A stretch of 64,000 nucleotides of DNA, taken from the NCBI GenBank assembly GCA_936432065.2, contig OW386289.2, positions 135,334,015-135,398,014 of the forward strand. Direction: 5' to 3'. This document shows, piece by piece, positions 23,560-35,739 of this stretch. This stretch comes from Rutpela maculata (Eukaryota > Arthropoda > Insecta > Coleoptera > Cerambycidae). The notes beneath the pieces are model-generated. The model searched no databases, was not told the origin of the DNA, and saw nothing but the letters and a program-made list of their open reading frames with translations. The first letter of the stretch is position 1. Each line of letters starts with the position of its first letter. The translations under genes and the position numbers were made by a program.

Positions 23560-23905
23560 TTTTTTACATCTTCTCTGTAACCTAAGATAGAACAAAAAGG
23601 TAGGTGGTTCTATATCTCCAGTAATAAGTGACCGGTGGTACCATACTTCAGTGTGCAGTGGAATTTGAGGCTTTGAAATGTGGACCTTGGGTTTTTCTGT
23701 AATATTTACAATTGTAATTTTCTGAGAAATGCATGTGAATTAACACGTCATTCTCTTGTAGATTGTCTTTAATAAATTCTAAGGCCTTGTACTGATGCTT
23801 AATATTAGCAATATGTTGCATATATTTTCTCAAACACTCCATAAAACTACTGAAAATGGTAAAAAACACACACACTACCTGCCATCTATGTAAGTTGAAT
23901 TCTAC
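23560..23905 (-). pseudogene. Coding remnant with SENY motif
   Basis: The minus-strand frame reads HIANIKHQYKALEFIKDNL, then LIHMHFSENYNCKYYRKTQG and PHFKASNS. After a frameshift near 23660 it resumes as LHTEVWYHRSLITGDIEPP. From memory, multicopy arthropod and cnidarian proteins carry 'DFSENY.CKY..EIQ..HFG....TLHTGVWY', which this clearly resembles. Their biochemical role is unknown to me; their copy number suggests a link to mobile DNA. The copy is broken by the frameshift and by loss of the rest of the protein. Confidence 0.6.
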
Positions 23906-23969
23906 ATATTGTAAACAAAACGCATTGTAAACAAATCGCACGGTAAACAAAACGCACGGGACATGCAAT

Positions 23970-24615
23970 TATAGCTGGCTGATATCGCCGACGCCGGGTT
24001 TAAAAAAACAAATTTTCAAACGCTGTCAAAACTGACATAATATTTGCTGAATAATATTGTTGACTGGTAAACTAAATCCAGATTTTACTAAATAAATAAA
24101 TAAATATGATCGTAGGTAAAGTATAATACATAATTCGAGTTGTAAGGCAATTACGCACTCATGGAAAACTTTTCCATTCGTGCGTAATATGCTTCTTACA
24201 TCACTCATTATGTAATATACTACTACCAGATATAATTTCTTACATTTTTCTCCTCTTTTACGGTCTTTTTACAAGTTTTTTCTTTTCCCTTAATTAAAAT
24301 TTTAAACTTTTTTGATATCAATTTCCTGCACGAGGTATTTTCTTGATCATAAAATTTTTTGAATTCTGATTTTCGCCTTTTACAGTTTTCACAACTCCCT
24401 TCTACTGAGAATTAGAACACAGCCTTTGACATAATTTGTCAGGTTCGTTTTCATCAAACATACACAGAAGTTTCATTTTCATTACTAACAGGAGCATATT
24501 TTCATGAATGGTGTATAGACAAGTTTCACGTAAACCAACTATTGGTAATTATTTATTTGGTACACTATTCAACAGCTGAAATCCAATAACAGAATGGAAA
24601 AATACAAAATAATTC
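23970..24615. other. A+T-rich stretch, nothing recognised
   Basis: No terminal repeats, protein motifs or RNA features were found. One short minus-strand frame lacks any motif. Confidence 0.4.
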
Positions 24616-24619
24616 AATA

Positions 24620-25940
24620 CTTATCTTAATTATGAACAAAAAGATATATAAATATTAATTTCTTTACATTTGTTCTTGAAAATGGCAAGTAAAATAAATT
24701 GTGCCTAGAGGCCGCCCTAGGAATTTGGAAATTAAGCATACTTAAAATTTCTACACAATCGATGTTACCATGCAAAATTTTATATAAGAAAATTAATTGT
24801 GATCGGTGTCTACGGTTTTCTAGACTGTCTAGGGAAAATTTAGAGAGTAGTTCTTGATGTGGGTAACAATAGTAACAGTCTTAAAAGACGCATATTTTAG
24901 AAATTGACGTTGAAGCCTTTCCAAATTTTGTATGTGTACATTATAAACAGGACACCATACTATTGAAGCATACTCAAGGTGTGGTCTAAGTATAGTTGTT
25001 TTAATGTATTTACGTTATTAAAATGTGCATAGTTTCTAGTGACAAAACCCAGTGTTCTATAACTTTTACTGACAGTAAGTTCGATGTGGTTTACAAATGT
25101 TAATTTTCTATCAAATGTAATACCCATGTCACAAAAAGTGTCAGTACAGGAAAGTGAGTGATTTTTCAATTTGTAATCAAACAGACTAACAGTATGTTTT
25201 GTTGTAAATGTCATAGTGTTACATTTTGCTTCATTTAAAGGTAATTTGTTTATTATGCACCATATATTAATACGATCGATATTATTTTGCAATTCAAGGC
25301 AATCATATTCCCACGCGACATTGCAAAATAGTTTTAAATCATCCGCATATAAAGGCAGTTAACAGTTATGTTGTCTACTATGTCATTAATAAACAGATTG
25401 AGAAAAATTGGCCCTAAATTTGAACCTTGGGGGACTCCTGACGTAGCTAGGATTTCGATAGATCTAACACCATGATATACAACATATTGTCTTCTATAGG
25501 TAGAATTTAAAAACTGCAATGAGGTTATCCGAAAATCCAAAAGATTCAAATTTTTCTAAGAGGATATCATGGTTCAGTCTATCAAATGCCTTTGAAAAGT
25601 CAGTATATATAATGTCTGTTTGTGTGCCCTTATCAATAGAGTCAGAAGTAAACTCTGTAATATTAATTAAATTCGTAACTGTTGAACGGTCTTTGAAGAA
25701 TCCGTGTTAAGCTGTTGATATTTGATGCCTTACATGGTTAAAAATAATATAAGCATTCACAGCAAGGTATAAGCATCCAAAATGGCTTGAGTTTGAAAAA
25801 GGTCGGATAGGAGATTTTAGTATCTCTGTGACTTTTAGAACATTTTTTGTACAAATTTTTAAGGCTGTCGTTGAGATACCTTTCTGTTCTTTTACCCTTT
25901 TGGCAGTAATATAATATAATACTATCCCCTTCATATTTAT
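24620..25940 (-). pseudogene. LINE ORF2 remnant, RT and C-terminal region
   Basis: The minus-strand blocks run in correct order: HVRHQISTA and HGFFKDRSTVTNLINITEF (~25740-25640), TDFSKAFDRLNHDILLEKF (~25600-25550), SGVPQGSNLGPIFLNLFIND (~25450-25390), DDLKLF (~25350), LPLNEAKCNTMTFTTKH, FDRKLTFVNHIELTVSKSYR, then ASIVWCPVYNVHIQNLERLQ (~24970-24900). This covers RT motifs 2a to the post-RT 'IVW.P' region of Jockey/CR1-type LINEs. Stops and frameshifts at the YADD box and elsewhere make it inactive. Endonuclease was not found. Confidence 0.87.
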
Positions 25941-26559
25941 GACAAAATATGATATTTTGTTTTATAATGCCACCTGTCGGACATTTCTTCGTGCATCTCT
26001 AATGTCCATGGAGTTAAGTAGTTCATTGCGGACGCGACGCTAAAACTTTGCAAAAAAAACAAATGGTCAGTGCTTTGATATTAATATTTTATTACAATTA
26101 CATTATTTAACACCACTTTGCAACACAGAAATAAAAAAATGTATAAAGACACCTGAGAATGAAATGAAAATGTATATACAAATTATTTCGGAAAGCTGCT
26201 GCCGGGGATAGTTCATGGGATTGACTCTTAAACTTTTATTTCATATGAAATCAACGGAAATTAAGGTGAACGTAATTCGACAATTTCTCCTACATCCATG
26301 AACCCATTCAAAAAATGTTTTGATCACAGATCAATTTTTCTCTAAATTAGTTGATATATTAGCATGATTTGGGAAAAAAATCTCCTGAAATTTTATTAGT
26401 TGCAGACTTTTTACACTCACTGTATACTCTTGTTAATAAGAATAATAGATTCCCTTAATTCTATAAATTCAACTGGAACAAAATATTTGAAAAGTTCCGG
26501 GGCAGTTAAAGTGGAAGCCCCTTGACAAAGATTACTATATTATTACTAGAACTTTAATG

Positions 26560-26790
26560 CATGTGCGTGTGTTCAGTGTGAGAGTGACCTCGACCGGCGG
26601 CGGCAATAGCTCCACATAAAGTCAAGTTCCCGTGATTGGATTACGTTTAGAGGGTAATCTTGTTGACGAGCGCCAAGGGAGTAGGTTGCCTTTCTCCAAG
26701 GCAATGCCGACTTTAATGTCCCCGCGCGACAAATCGAGCGCTTAACCTCGTCCCTTAGGAGTCTAAGGAAGAAGCTGACATATTTTAGTA
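26560..26790. promoter_or_regulatory. GC-richer island, candidate conserved non-coding element
   Basis: A ~230-bp block with GACCGGCGGCGGCAATAG and CCCCGCGCGACAAATCGAGC in A+T-rich surroundings. It has no repeat match within the window. The minus-strand frame across it (26830-26573) has no known motif. Confidence 0.27.
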
Positions 26791-27638
26791 AGTAAGTATG
26801 ATACTTTTTTGTCTGTGGAGCAAGAGCCAAATAATTCTATAACTTTCGCATTTTGCAACAAATTTTGGGCACAAGCGCCAATTTTATATAAAAGTGTGTT
26901 TACAGTATGTATGGAAAATAAGTAGTCGATATGTTACAGCTTTCAAATGATATATAGGGTGTTTCATATAAAACTACACCGATCAATATCTTCCAAACTA
27001 ATTTCTGTAAAATTAATGGTTTCGGAGATATGGAAGTATTAAAATGGCGGCCAAACGTTTATAAGACGAAGTATTTAGTGTAAATGTTCAATATCACAGA
27101 AACACTTACGTCAAAAATGCTAACCATCAAAATATTCTGATATACTGTTTTTCGTTAACATATAGTATAACCTAGATGCTCAAAATTTTTCGTCCGTTTA
27201 CAGCACTTACTTCAGAAAAAAATTGAATTTTAAACTACAAACGGGATTTCGAAATAACGTAACATTTTTTTCTTAGCAAATATCTCAAGAAATATTAGTT
27301 TAAGCGAAAAAATAATAGATATCAAAAATAAAGCTTATAAAGTGAGAATGAATTTGTTTTCCTTTAATATGTACGTGGGATTAATAGTTTATTTTTATAA
27401 TTGTTCAGCAATTAAATTTTTTTCAAAAATGCTGGTTTTTTTTGTTAATATATAACATCATCTAGATGTTCAATTTTTTGTCTTTTTAAAACATTTGCTT
27501 TAGAAAAAATTTCCATCCAATCTTTCAATTTTTTATTTTGACTTCAGAATTTTTTTTTTTTTTTGACAATGTATTCGTAATCATTAACCCCGAAAACTTC
27601 CCAGGCATACATTTCATTCGAAAACCAGACTTAATATA
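26790..27638. other. A+T-rich DNA with mariner-like tip at 26955
   Basis: TATAGGGTGTTTCATAT at ~26953 resembles the left tip of a TA-target MITE, but no matching right end was found before 27638. The remainder holds old repeat phrases, including an inverted form of the 'GGGTTTTCGGGGTTAATGAT' motif at ~27575. Confidence 0.4.
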
Positions 27639-28130
27639 CAGGGTGGACCATTAATAATAGGTCATAGTTTAAGGGTATATTCTTTGGATCAAAATATGAG
27701 GATATAACCAAACATGCTTTAGTAAATTGTTGCTGTGAAAAAAGATACGGGGTGTCAAAATTGTAATTTTTTTCTTTTTTTTTACAACATCTCAACTACC
27801 TCTTGACCGATCATCTCTTATTCTCTTTGGTAAGGCAACATTTTTTAAGCGAAGCTATAGCTGATGATGAATATTTTTATTTTTTTTACAAAACGTTGTG
27901 GCACTTTTGACTATAAAATCTCATGCAGAAGTCATTTCTATGTAAAAGAAAGGTACACTTGATAGAACTTGATACCGTTTTCGGGAAAACTGCCGCAAAA
28001 ATTACAAGAATCCTTTGAAAACAAACTTAATTTGAAAAGGGCAAATTGTTTTTATTGAAGAGTGTGTTTTGGTGACGTCTTAATTCTGACAAAATGTCAA
28101 ACTAATGAAATTGTATCTGAATAACAGAAC
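27639..28130 (+). mobile_element. Single arm of a foldback element
   Basis: Starts TA|CAGGGTGGACCATTAATAA and runs ~490 bp, aligning with both arms of the palindrome at 61427-62351 (for example GGGGTGTCAAAATTG and TTGGTGACGTCTTA). It ends just past the palindrome centre, so the second arm is lost. No coding content. Confidence 0.75.
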
Positions 28131-28639
28131 TAAAGTGCAATTATCAAATGCCTAGTTCTGTGAATGATATACTCACATATATGGAACTTTTAAAGCTTAG
28201 CCATAAGTGAACCAAAATTTAAGTGAATATATTTTTGTCGTCAGTCCCAAGGCACACAGCCATAATATAGACTTCTAAGAAATTGTGAATCTTTTTGGGT
28301 CAGTCGATTGATGCTGTTTTTCTCCATTGCATGTAGTTGCGATAACGCTCTTCGAGGGATGCGTCTGCCCTTGCCGTGTTTGGAAGGCAGATACTATGAA
28401 ACCATTTTATTAGCTAGATAGGCTCTTTACCACGATTATTTGTATAATTTTTTTTAACTTCATTCACATTAAATGGTATTAATGAACTCTTGAGTTTTTC
28501 TTGATTGAATTATTAAGTTTAATCCCTCAGACGTAGAAAATGTAAATCTGAATGTAAAGGGCCATTAGAGCCTTAAGTCTGTTATTCAGGACTTCGATCA
28601 GAACACAAGAAGGAATGGGAGAAATTCTACAAAAATAAG

Positions 28640-28879
28640 AAATTAAGGAGCGGTTAGAGTTATAAGCAGTGTTTAAAGATAAGACAAATGCACCCATCAG
28701 AAGGCCGAGTGGAGAGAAGCGGTAAGCAATTTGTAGTAGGTATAACGTTCACCTTTCTCGTTTATTACAGGACTCCGGTTCTTGGTGTCTCACATAAACC
28801 TAACCAAACCCCACTGAGAGTGGATAAGCCGAGAGTTAAGCCATCCTACGTTGGAGAAGAATCAAATTGGCGCCCTTAG
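28640..28879 (+). pseudogene. Possible spliced exon pair, or LTR/primer-binding remnant
   Basis: Two readings are possible. As an exon pair, a 49-base intron (GTAAGC at 28722, TTTATTACAG ending 28770) joins a frame reading NAPIRRPSGEKR then TPVLGVSHKPNQTPL and RVDKPRVKPSYVGEESNWRP, stopping at TAG 28877-28879. As a retroelement, TGGCGCCC at ~28869 equals the start of a lysine-tRNA primer-binding site and the preceding bases could be the end of an LTR. No domain is recognised. I cannot decide between them. Confidence 0.3.
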
Positions 28880-30535
28880 TAAATAATAAATTTCGTCACG
28901 TCCTTCAGGCGATTGGTGGTAAGTTTATCTACAGTATCAACAGCATAGCAAATAAAGTTAATTTCAGTAAAGGCACGATTAAAAAATTAAACCAAAAGTG
29001 AGGCAGTGGGTTTTAAACGACTAAGAAAAACAACTTCAATATACGGCAATGTCTTTGTGGATTGTGCGAAGCAAAACCCATTTTCTATTTCCATTCAAGC
29101 CAAAGAGGAAACCAACTCTTCAGCATCCGTTAGAATGAAAACAAAATCTTACCGAATGGTATTTTGTTAGTTTTTGTAAAAGAAAGAAATACGATCTCAC
29201 CAATGGTTTTTTATTAAAATAACATAATTGACATAACTAACGCATTTTTCTAAAAAACAGGCTACTTGATTAAATTTATTATTTCAATTTGGCCCCAATA
29301 CTTTGTATTAAATTTATATTAGATATAAATGATCTAATTACTTTTTATAAACGCTCAGTAGAATTATGTTGTTATATGGAATTATTGGATGTAGTGGAAT
29401 TTTTAATAATAATAATAATAATAAAAATAAACGTTTTTATTTGTCTGGCAATTAATAACACAATACCCTGTAGCAATTACATTTTTTGTTGATATAAGAA
29501 CGAAGCTCAACAAATTGCTGTTCATACGCTTAACCCTAATATTCCAACAACAATAACTGTACAGAAACAGATTCTAAAAATGATGTGGATTTTTCTTAAG
29601 TTAGACTTCTTAAAGAAACCACGAGTGATTAATTTTCCGACATAATAATAAAAAGCTGATGAACTAAAAGTCATTTTTGTACATTATATATTCATTCAGA
29701 CGAAAAACCTTTATCACCTGAAAACTCATTTAAAGATAAATAATAATAAACATATAATACTTATAACATAAATAAAAAATAAACAACATGAAATTAGAAA
29801 AATGTCATCTTAAAATATTTTTAAGTCGAGTGTTATATTGTATTAGTGATATTTGTTTATAGTTTAAGTTAAAAATGTATTCATTTTTGTTACATTTTCT
29901 ATTTGAAAAAATAAACATCTATCATCTATCTATCTATAGTCTACTATTCTTCTCCATTTTTTTCTTAAGTGTAAACCATCAGGTGACAAGACAAAATTAA
30001 GCTCGGATAAAATAAACTTTGAATATTGACAAAAATACTTCTCATAGAGTGGAAGGATGCCCCGATACAGCAACCGCTAGTTGAAACGTGGCACCATGTG
30101 CATTACATAGGACGGGCAGGATTTTGGTTAGTTGAGTAGTTTAATAACAAACAAATTAACAAAACTTATTTTTGCCATTGGCTTTATGGATAACACTCCA
30201 ACATTCGCAAAATGTTAAATTTGACCTAATTTAAAAACATTTCGCACAGCTTAGTAGGCATTGATGGATAGTTAATATGATCATGATTTTCAAAAAAAAA
30301 TCGGTCTATAGCCATGATCATATTTTTAATTTGTTAATTACATATTGTTTGTCCATGAATAATTAGTATTCTGTTAAGTAAATTAAATATAAATTGATTA
30401 TTGGCTCTAATTGTTGTACCTTCAGTATATACCCTCTCATTTCACCATCTCCTGCTGGAAAGAAAAATACTGAAAAAAAAGATAATGGGGTCATTTACAA
30501 ATTTAATATTGCACTTTTTTTTACAATTCTGCGAA
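28880..30535. other. A+T-rich DNA, nothing recognised
   Basis: Includes an (AAT)n run at 29404-29424 and CTAT repeats near 29925. No protein, RNA or terminal-repeat signal was found. Confidence 0.4.
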
Positions 30536-30539
30536 GTAA

Positions 30540-31530
30540 TTATCAAATAGTTATTACACTGAAAATTTGAGGGCGATCCGGTAAGTAGTTCCAGAAATAT
30601 ACTGCTCTAGAATTTGATTCTTCATAAACTGAGGCGCTTGAATCTCTGACGTCACCCTCTCCCAAGCCCTATATCCTTAACAATCGCAAGTCATCAAGTA
30701 TCATTAAGGAGACGTAGGATCTTTTACTATCTGCAAATCCGGCTATTTAAAAGCAGATTCGTGGATTTAATTTTGGTGGAGTATTTTAAAACAAATCAAT
30801 AGTGTGTAAGTGCCGAAATGAGAGGAATAAAAATAGAACGGTAAGTTGTATTTTTAAAATCGTAAATAATGATTACCGTGCTAGTTTTCACTATCAAGAA
30901 GATATATTACTATTTGCTATCAATATAGAGGGTGTTTTACTTTTAATGAAATAAAATTTTATTCTAAGAAAAAGTTACTAGTAATAAATCTTCACACGCA
31001 TATTTGTTTTATCTCCAAGATTTATATCGCGTGTAATCGCTTCCCGCCTCAATTTTCTCCTAACAGGATCCTGCAGAAGACTAATAAACAGTATATTGGG
31101 AGTTTTTACTGTTGTGTTTGTACATTTGTTTACAATGCAGTACATAAAAACATTTACTGTTGTGTTTGTACATTTGTTCACAATGCAGTACATAAAAACA
31201 GAACGTTTTGCTTTAGTATTTCCGTCACCTACGGTGTTTGCACTATTCATGATACAAAGGGTATTTTTAATTAGCACGATGCATCTGCGGTATTTAAATA
31301 CAGACTGATAGGCATCTAGGCAAGCGGCTACGTTTCCCGATGCGATAGGAGTGATTGACGTCACGCAGTTCGAAGGCGCCACGCGTTGATGTTCTTGATT
31401 GATTTTAAAGCCTATAGAGACGCTATAAAAATGTTTTTTTCATTTCGCTCTAGAATTAAAAGTTCTTTCAGAAAATGTAATTTAAAAAAAAATAATGCTA
31501 AATGTGCCCATTTACTAAGATTTTTTTTTT
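30540..31530. repeat. Diverged repeat related to 16160-16600, interrupted
   Basis: 30555-30850 and 31340-31530 align with 16160-16420 and 16400-16600 of the nested TIR element (shared phrases TGAAAATTTGAGGKCGATYC, GTGCCGAAA, GACKTCACGCAGT, TTCTTGATTRATTTTAAAGC). Between them lie ~500 bp, including the THAP-like frame, that the other copy lacks. No TIRs or duplication mark the extra segment, so either copy may be the altered one. Confidence 0.6.
30978..31200 (-). pseudogene. Degenerate THAP zinc-finger domain
   Basis: The minus-strand frame (longest form 31382-30978) contains FMYCIVNKCTNTTV, then KTPNILFISLLQDPVRRKL and RREAITRDINLGD, ending NMRVKIYY. THAP domains have C-x(2-4)-C at the start, a proline-containing 'F..FP.D..RR..W' core and a closing 'R.C..HF'. 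Here the first cysteine pair is intact (CIVNKC), the tryptophan is R, and the last C and H are K and Y, so zinc binding is lost. The first 16 residues are duplicated in frame by a perfect-length 48-bp tandem repeat (31105-31152, 31153-31200; one base difference). THAP domains occur in P-element transposases and in host DNA-binding proteins. Confidence 0.65.
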
Positions 31531-31534
31531 GAGT

Positions 31535-32635
31535 TAAAGAAATATATGTAATTTCAAAAGTAAAAATAAAAATCGAGCAGTCAATAATAGTTTAATTAAG
31601 TATTTTATAGGAAATTTTATAGTGTCCTCTTAAACAGGCGACTATCTGACTTTATTTATGCAAAGTCAGAAATTAATGAATTAAAAACCTCAAAGCAATT
31701 AATTTTGACTCGTGCCCTAAACCATATTGATATCTATATCAAAATTTCTGAATGACAGCAATGGAAAATGTGAAAAATCATTCACGAAAATTTGATTCTT
31801 TAGAATTACGAATATGTGTCCTAATTTTCCGTAGTGAATATAATTTTATACTTCCTTCCAACTCCGTCGGAAACAGGACATATTTTAGCACGTATGATTC
31901 TTTGGAATCGAGCCATGCGTCTTCGGCAGCCAGTTTGATTTACTACAGTCTCTCTTTATGGCCCAGTTTGTTCCGGCCGTTATTATATTAGTCTTGGATG
32001 CTGTACTTTATCTAACACCCTTTAGGAGAAGTGACAGTTACGCAGGGGAAGTGCACAATATGTAGCACAGGTGCTATTTGAAAAACTATACAATTTATGT
32101 AAAATGAGGTATCAAGTAATTAAATAATATACTCGTACATATATTTGGTCATTGTGTACATTAAATTTTTGTATTCACATAAAAATAATTTACTGCCCGA
32201 AGCAGTCAACTTACCGTCAATACTATTCTAATTTTAATAAAGAATGTAATGACCGGAAAATATTCAAACTAATAATAATTAAAAAATTAAGACACAACAA
32301 ATTATGAAAAACAGAAGAAGAAAACATTAATAAGTACACTTGCTTTGGTTTCTCCGACCCAAAGCCATTCTAAGCACTAGCGAAAAGTACTTAAAACATT
32401 AAGCTCTAAACATTCAAAAAAGTGGTTTTATTTTTCAAGCCCTAAACACTCTTGATAACTAAGTGCTTACGATTACAGTACTCTGAAAAAATATTAAGCA
32501 CTTCTCGAGATGAGTGAAATAGAGACAGGAGCTCCAAGGGGCTTTAGGAATTAGAGCTTCCTTAAATTTAAGGGTTATGTTTAAAAAAATAGAAAATTCT
32601 TACATAAAAAATATAAAATGGTTTGATGGTAATTA
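31535..32635. other. A+T-rich DNA without recognised gene
   Basis: One plus-strand frame (31752-31991) has no motif. 32340-32550 repeats words such as AAGCACT and AAGCTCTAAAC without clear periodicity. Confidence 0.35.
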
Positions 32636-32639
32636 GGAA

Positions 32640-33420
32640 TGCAACCTTTTCTTATTACTATTCTTATTCACAACGTCTTGGTAGATGTTCTATAATTCAC
32701 GAATTATTCAAGTTGGCATATCCTAGCTGCTTAGCACGTTTGACAGCATATCGCCATTTGTTGCGGTTGCCTGTTAGACGCACGCATTCTCCAAAGCTTC
32801 TTGATAATACCTACCAAATGTATAGCCCTGAACTATCAACAGTTCTATATTGTCCTTTTTCCAGTTGACATGACCAAAAAAATAAGAGGACTCGGGGAAA
32901 TACTGTGCTGGGGATCACATTGGGGACGTATTTCTTGAACAATAGAGCTGTTGGTGCAATGAGCTCTCCAGGATATTCATAACAAACCTCCCTAAGTTCC
33001 ATGTCTCAGAGGCACAAAGAGAAATTGAGAAAATTAAGTCGTCGGCAAGTTTGATCTTTGTGCGTTTCGTGATATTTCTGTAAATCTTTAAAAATCACTT
33101 AGCAAGATTCGTAGTGAAACAGAACATTAAACTCAGTTTTCTCTGCGAACAGCCGTACAATTGCCTGGCCTCTTTATGTCTGCATTGGTTAATTTAATAC
33201 CATTCTGACTGTTCAACATATCTCTAATTGTTTCAAGATGATTTCTTAGCTCACCTTATAAATGTTTTTTTACCACATTTTGCCAGGATAATGTTATTAC
33301 TTTCCTTATTCGGTTCCTTATGTCCTTGTCCTCATCTTTTAGAATAAGTCCCAGTCATATTTTATCATCTAAATTCACAGTTAGACTAAGCCGTTCATCC
33401 AAAAGCATCATCGATAAATG
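32640..33420 (-). pseudogene. LINE C-terminal remnant (RTE-like tail)
   Basis: Minus-strand pieces read ILKDEDKDIRNRIRK (~33340), then FFWSCQLEKGQYRTVDSSG (~32890; compare 'FGHV.R..NIERLI.QG'), then CVRLTGNRNKWRYAVKRAKQ (~32790-32730). In many insect LINE polyproteins the C-terminus carries 'FFGH..R' followed by 'RGR...W..QI' and '..DR..WR.L'. The same protein end is found in both orientations in the composite element at 43.7 and 53 kb. Stops and deletions make it inactive. Clade is uncertain. Confidence 0.6.
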
Positions 33421-34000
33421 TTAAGTGGAGTTTTCTAATTAGCTGGCCTTGTATCGATGAAATGTATGTTCATTTTCAATTTTGAGCCACACTAAATAAT
33501 AAAATTAAATTGATCACCTTATATATCACTATAATTTAAACTTAATTATTGTACTTGTTATTTATAAACAGTGAAATAATATCAGTGTAAGTACTCAAAT
33601 AGTAACACAAACTTTATAAATTATTTATAGGATTAAAAATATAAAACGAAAAGCTCTATGACAATAACTTTTTTTAACAAAAGAATATTTTGAATTGAAA
33701 TTTTACAAAATTAGGGAGCACACATAAAACTTTTAAGCATGGCGATAATTGAAAAACAAATAAAATACCTCACTATAGAAAAATCTTGAAATGGGTTTGT
33801 TTACTATATATGTATATTTACAGAAGACTAGTTAAAACAGATGTCATCCTGTTCAATGAAAATACCAACAAAGTGAGCCTTTTCATTCGATCTGTTGTTA
33901 TTGCATATTAAAAAATCAGTAAAACTATTTATTAAAGCTTTTCTAGTTATATGTCATCTGGTATCTTACATGAATTCGAAAGAAAAAATTTTTTTATTTA
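33420..34000. other. A+T-rich DNA, nothing recognised
   Basis: No terminal repeats, conserved frames or RNA features. Confidence 0.35.
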
Positions 34001-34003
34001 TTA

Positions 34004-34112
34004 CACAGCCACACATAAAAAAAGTGGTCTGGCCTGCGGACCAAACCAGTGTATCCTTATGTATTTGGACCCGCTGAAACCGAATTCGACCACTTTTTTT
34101 TGTGTGGCTGTG
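34004..34112. mobile_element. 109-bp palindromic MITE, TTA target duplication
   Basis: Ends CACAGCCACACA and TGTGTGGCTGTG, each flanked by TTA (34001-34003, 34113-34115). Just inside is AAAAAAAGTGGTC, mirrored at the other end by GACCACTTTTTTTT. The core GTGGTCTGGCCTGCGGACCA is partly self-complementary. It is a minimal member of a family also seen at 47408-48005 and ~54968-55250. The 3-bp TTA target suggests a PIF/Harbinger-type mobiliser, which is an inference. Confidence 0.75.
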
Positions 34113-34377
34113 TTATTATTACACTGACAAATGGAGCAAAGAAATCAGATCTTAATAATCGGAATCAACATCATTTGGAACCTAAAAATCCGAAGACTAA
34201 TATCCGCAAATTCTCTAATTTTTTGGTGCACTATGAATCTGTAACTTAAAGATTTTAACCCAGTGGACTATAATAAATATTTAGATTAATTTTGCTTTAA
34301 CCCAAATTCTAGTTAAACTTTAATATTTAATAATTACTCTATTTTACAACTCTTAATAACCTTTAGGAGGGCTCAGT

Positions 34378-35739
34378 CAGAGCTGGGCAAATACTTTGAA
34401 AAAGTATTTAAATATTAAATACTAAATACATTCAGAAAATTGAAAGTATTTAAATATTAAGTACTTTCAAAAGATAAAAATATTTAAATAATAAATAACA
34501 AAAGTAATTAAATAGTTTAAACTTAGTATTTAAATACTTTGATAACACTGAAATATTTTGAAGCATAGTTAAGTGTAATAATGGCTAAACTTCGCCAAAT
34601 TGTATTTTCTATTTTTGTAGAAATCAATAAAGACTTAATATTATCATTATTATTATTATTATATTAAATACTATTTGACTATTTGAGGTGTCAAAATTTT
34701 AGGTTTCATGACTTTCATGAACTTCTACAACACTATTTTAATAACTCTATATTCTAGTTGGGTATTGGACTTTTCCTTATCCGTAGAGCTAGACCTTTGA
34801 ATTTTCTGCAAATACCCAAATAAAGCACAGAGACTATGGCGGTAGTTCAACTGTTCTCTGTCACAATCATAAAATATATACATGCAGAGTGAGAGGGAAA
34901 CATGCGTTTATTTTCGATTTATTATAAATATTTAAAAAATCATAAATGGTATAATCCTTAAAATAGTTTCAAATACTCCCCATTGCTCTAAGGAATACAA
35001 CCATATACAGTTTTTATCACAAACTTTGTATATAGTTAAATGCCATACTTTAATAATGAAATTAGGAACTATTTTCATTGACAAACTACGATATTCAAGT
35101 ACAACAGAAATTTTCAATAAAAAAAATATATAGTTGTATTCGTTAGAACAATAGCAATTATTTAAAACAGTTTTAAAGATTATAGTATATTTGGTTATTT
35201 AATTATTTATAATAAACCGAAATTAAACGCATATTTCCCTCTTACTCTGCAAAAGCCTAACTTTAACAGTTAACACTTACAGTCTATGTCTGCTCTCAAC
35301 CAATTTTCTGGGGATTAAGACGTGAATGACTGAAGACTGAATGATGCAATGTGTTTATTAAATACATAGTATGGTACATGTCTTGATTCTTGACGAGTAT
35401 CTGCCTGTCTCCCTGGTGTATTTGATTATATTTGTTGTATTTATTTAAATACTTTTAAGATTCACATACTTCTGAAAGTATTTAAATACTGTCAGAAAAG
35501 GATTTAAATACTTTTTTAGAAGTATTTAAATACTTCTCAGTTATTTAAATAGTTTAAGTATTTATAAATACTTTAGGATTATTTTCACAAATACTAAGTA
35601 GTAAATATTTCAGATAAAGCATTTGCAAGTATAAATACAAATACTTGTTGCAAGAAGTATTTAAATACTTGGTACTTAAATACTTTCTATTATTTAAATA
35701 CTTATGAGGTATTTGTAAGTACATATTTGCCCAGCTCTG
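34378..35739. mobile_element. hAT-type MITE, 8-bp target duplication
   Basis: Terminal repeats CAGAGCTGGGCAAATAC and its complement, flanked by an exact GGCTCAGT duplication (34370-34377, 35740-35747). An 8-bp duplication and a CAG...CTG tip with GGGCAA define hAT superfamily elements. The 1362-bp interior has no transposase and is filled with TATTTAAATAC palindromes near both ends, probable binding repeats. A second inverted repeat of ~53 bp lies inside (34884-34936 and 35198-35250). Confidence 0.9.

Noticed and set aside
29404..29424. (AAT)n run as a LINE 3' tail
   Set aside because: No LINE coding or 3' UTR sequence was recognised next to it on either strand.
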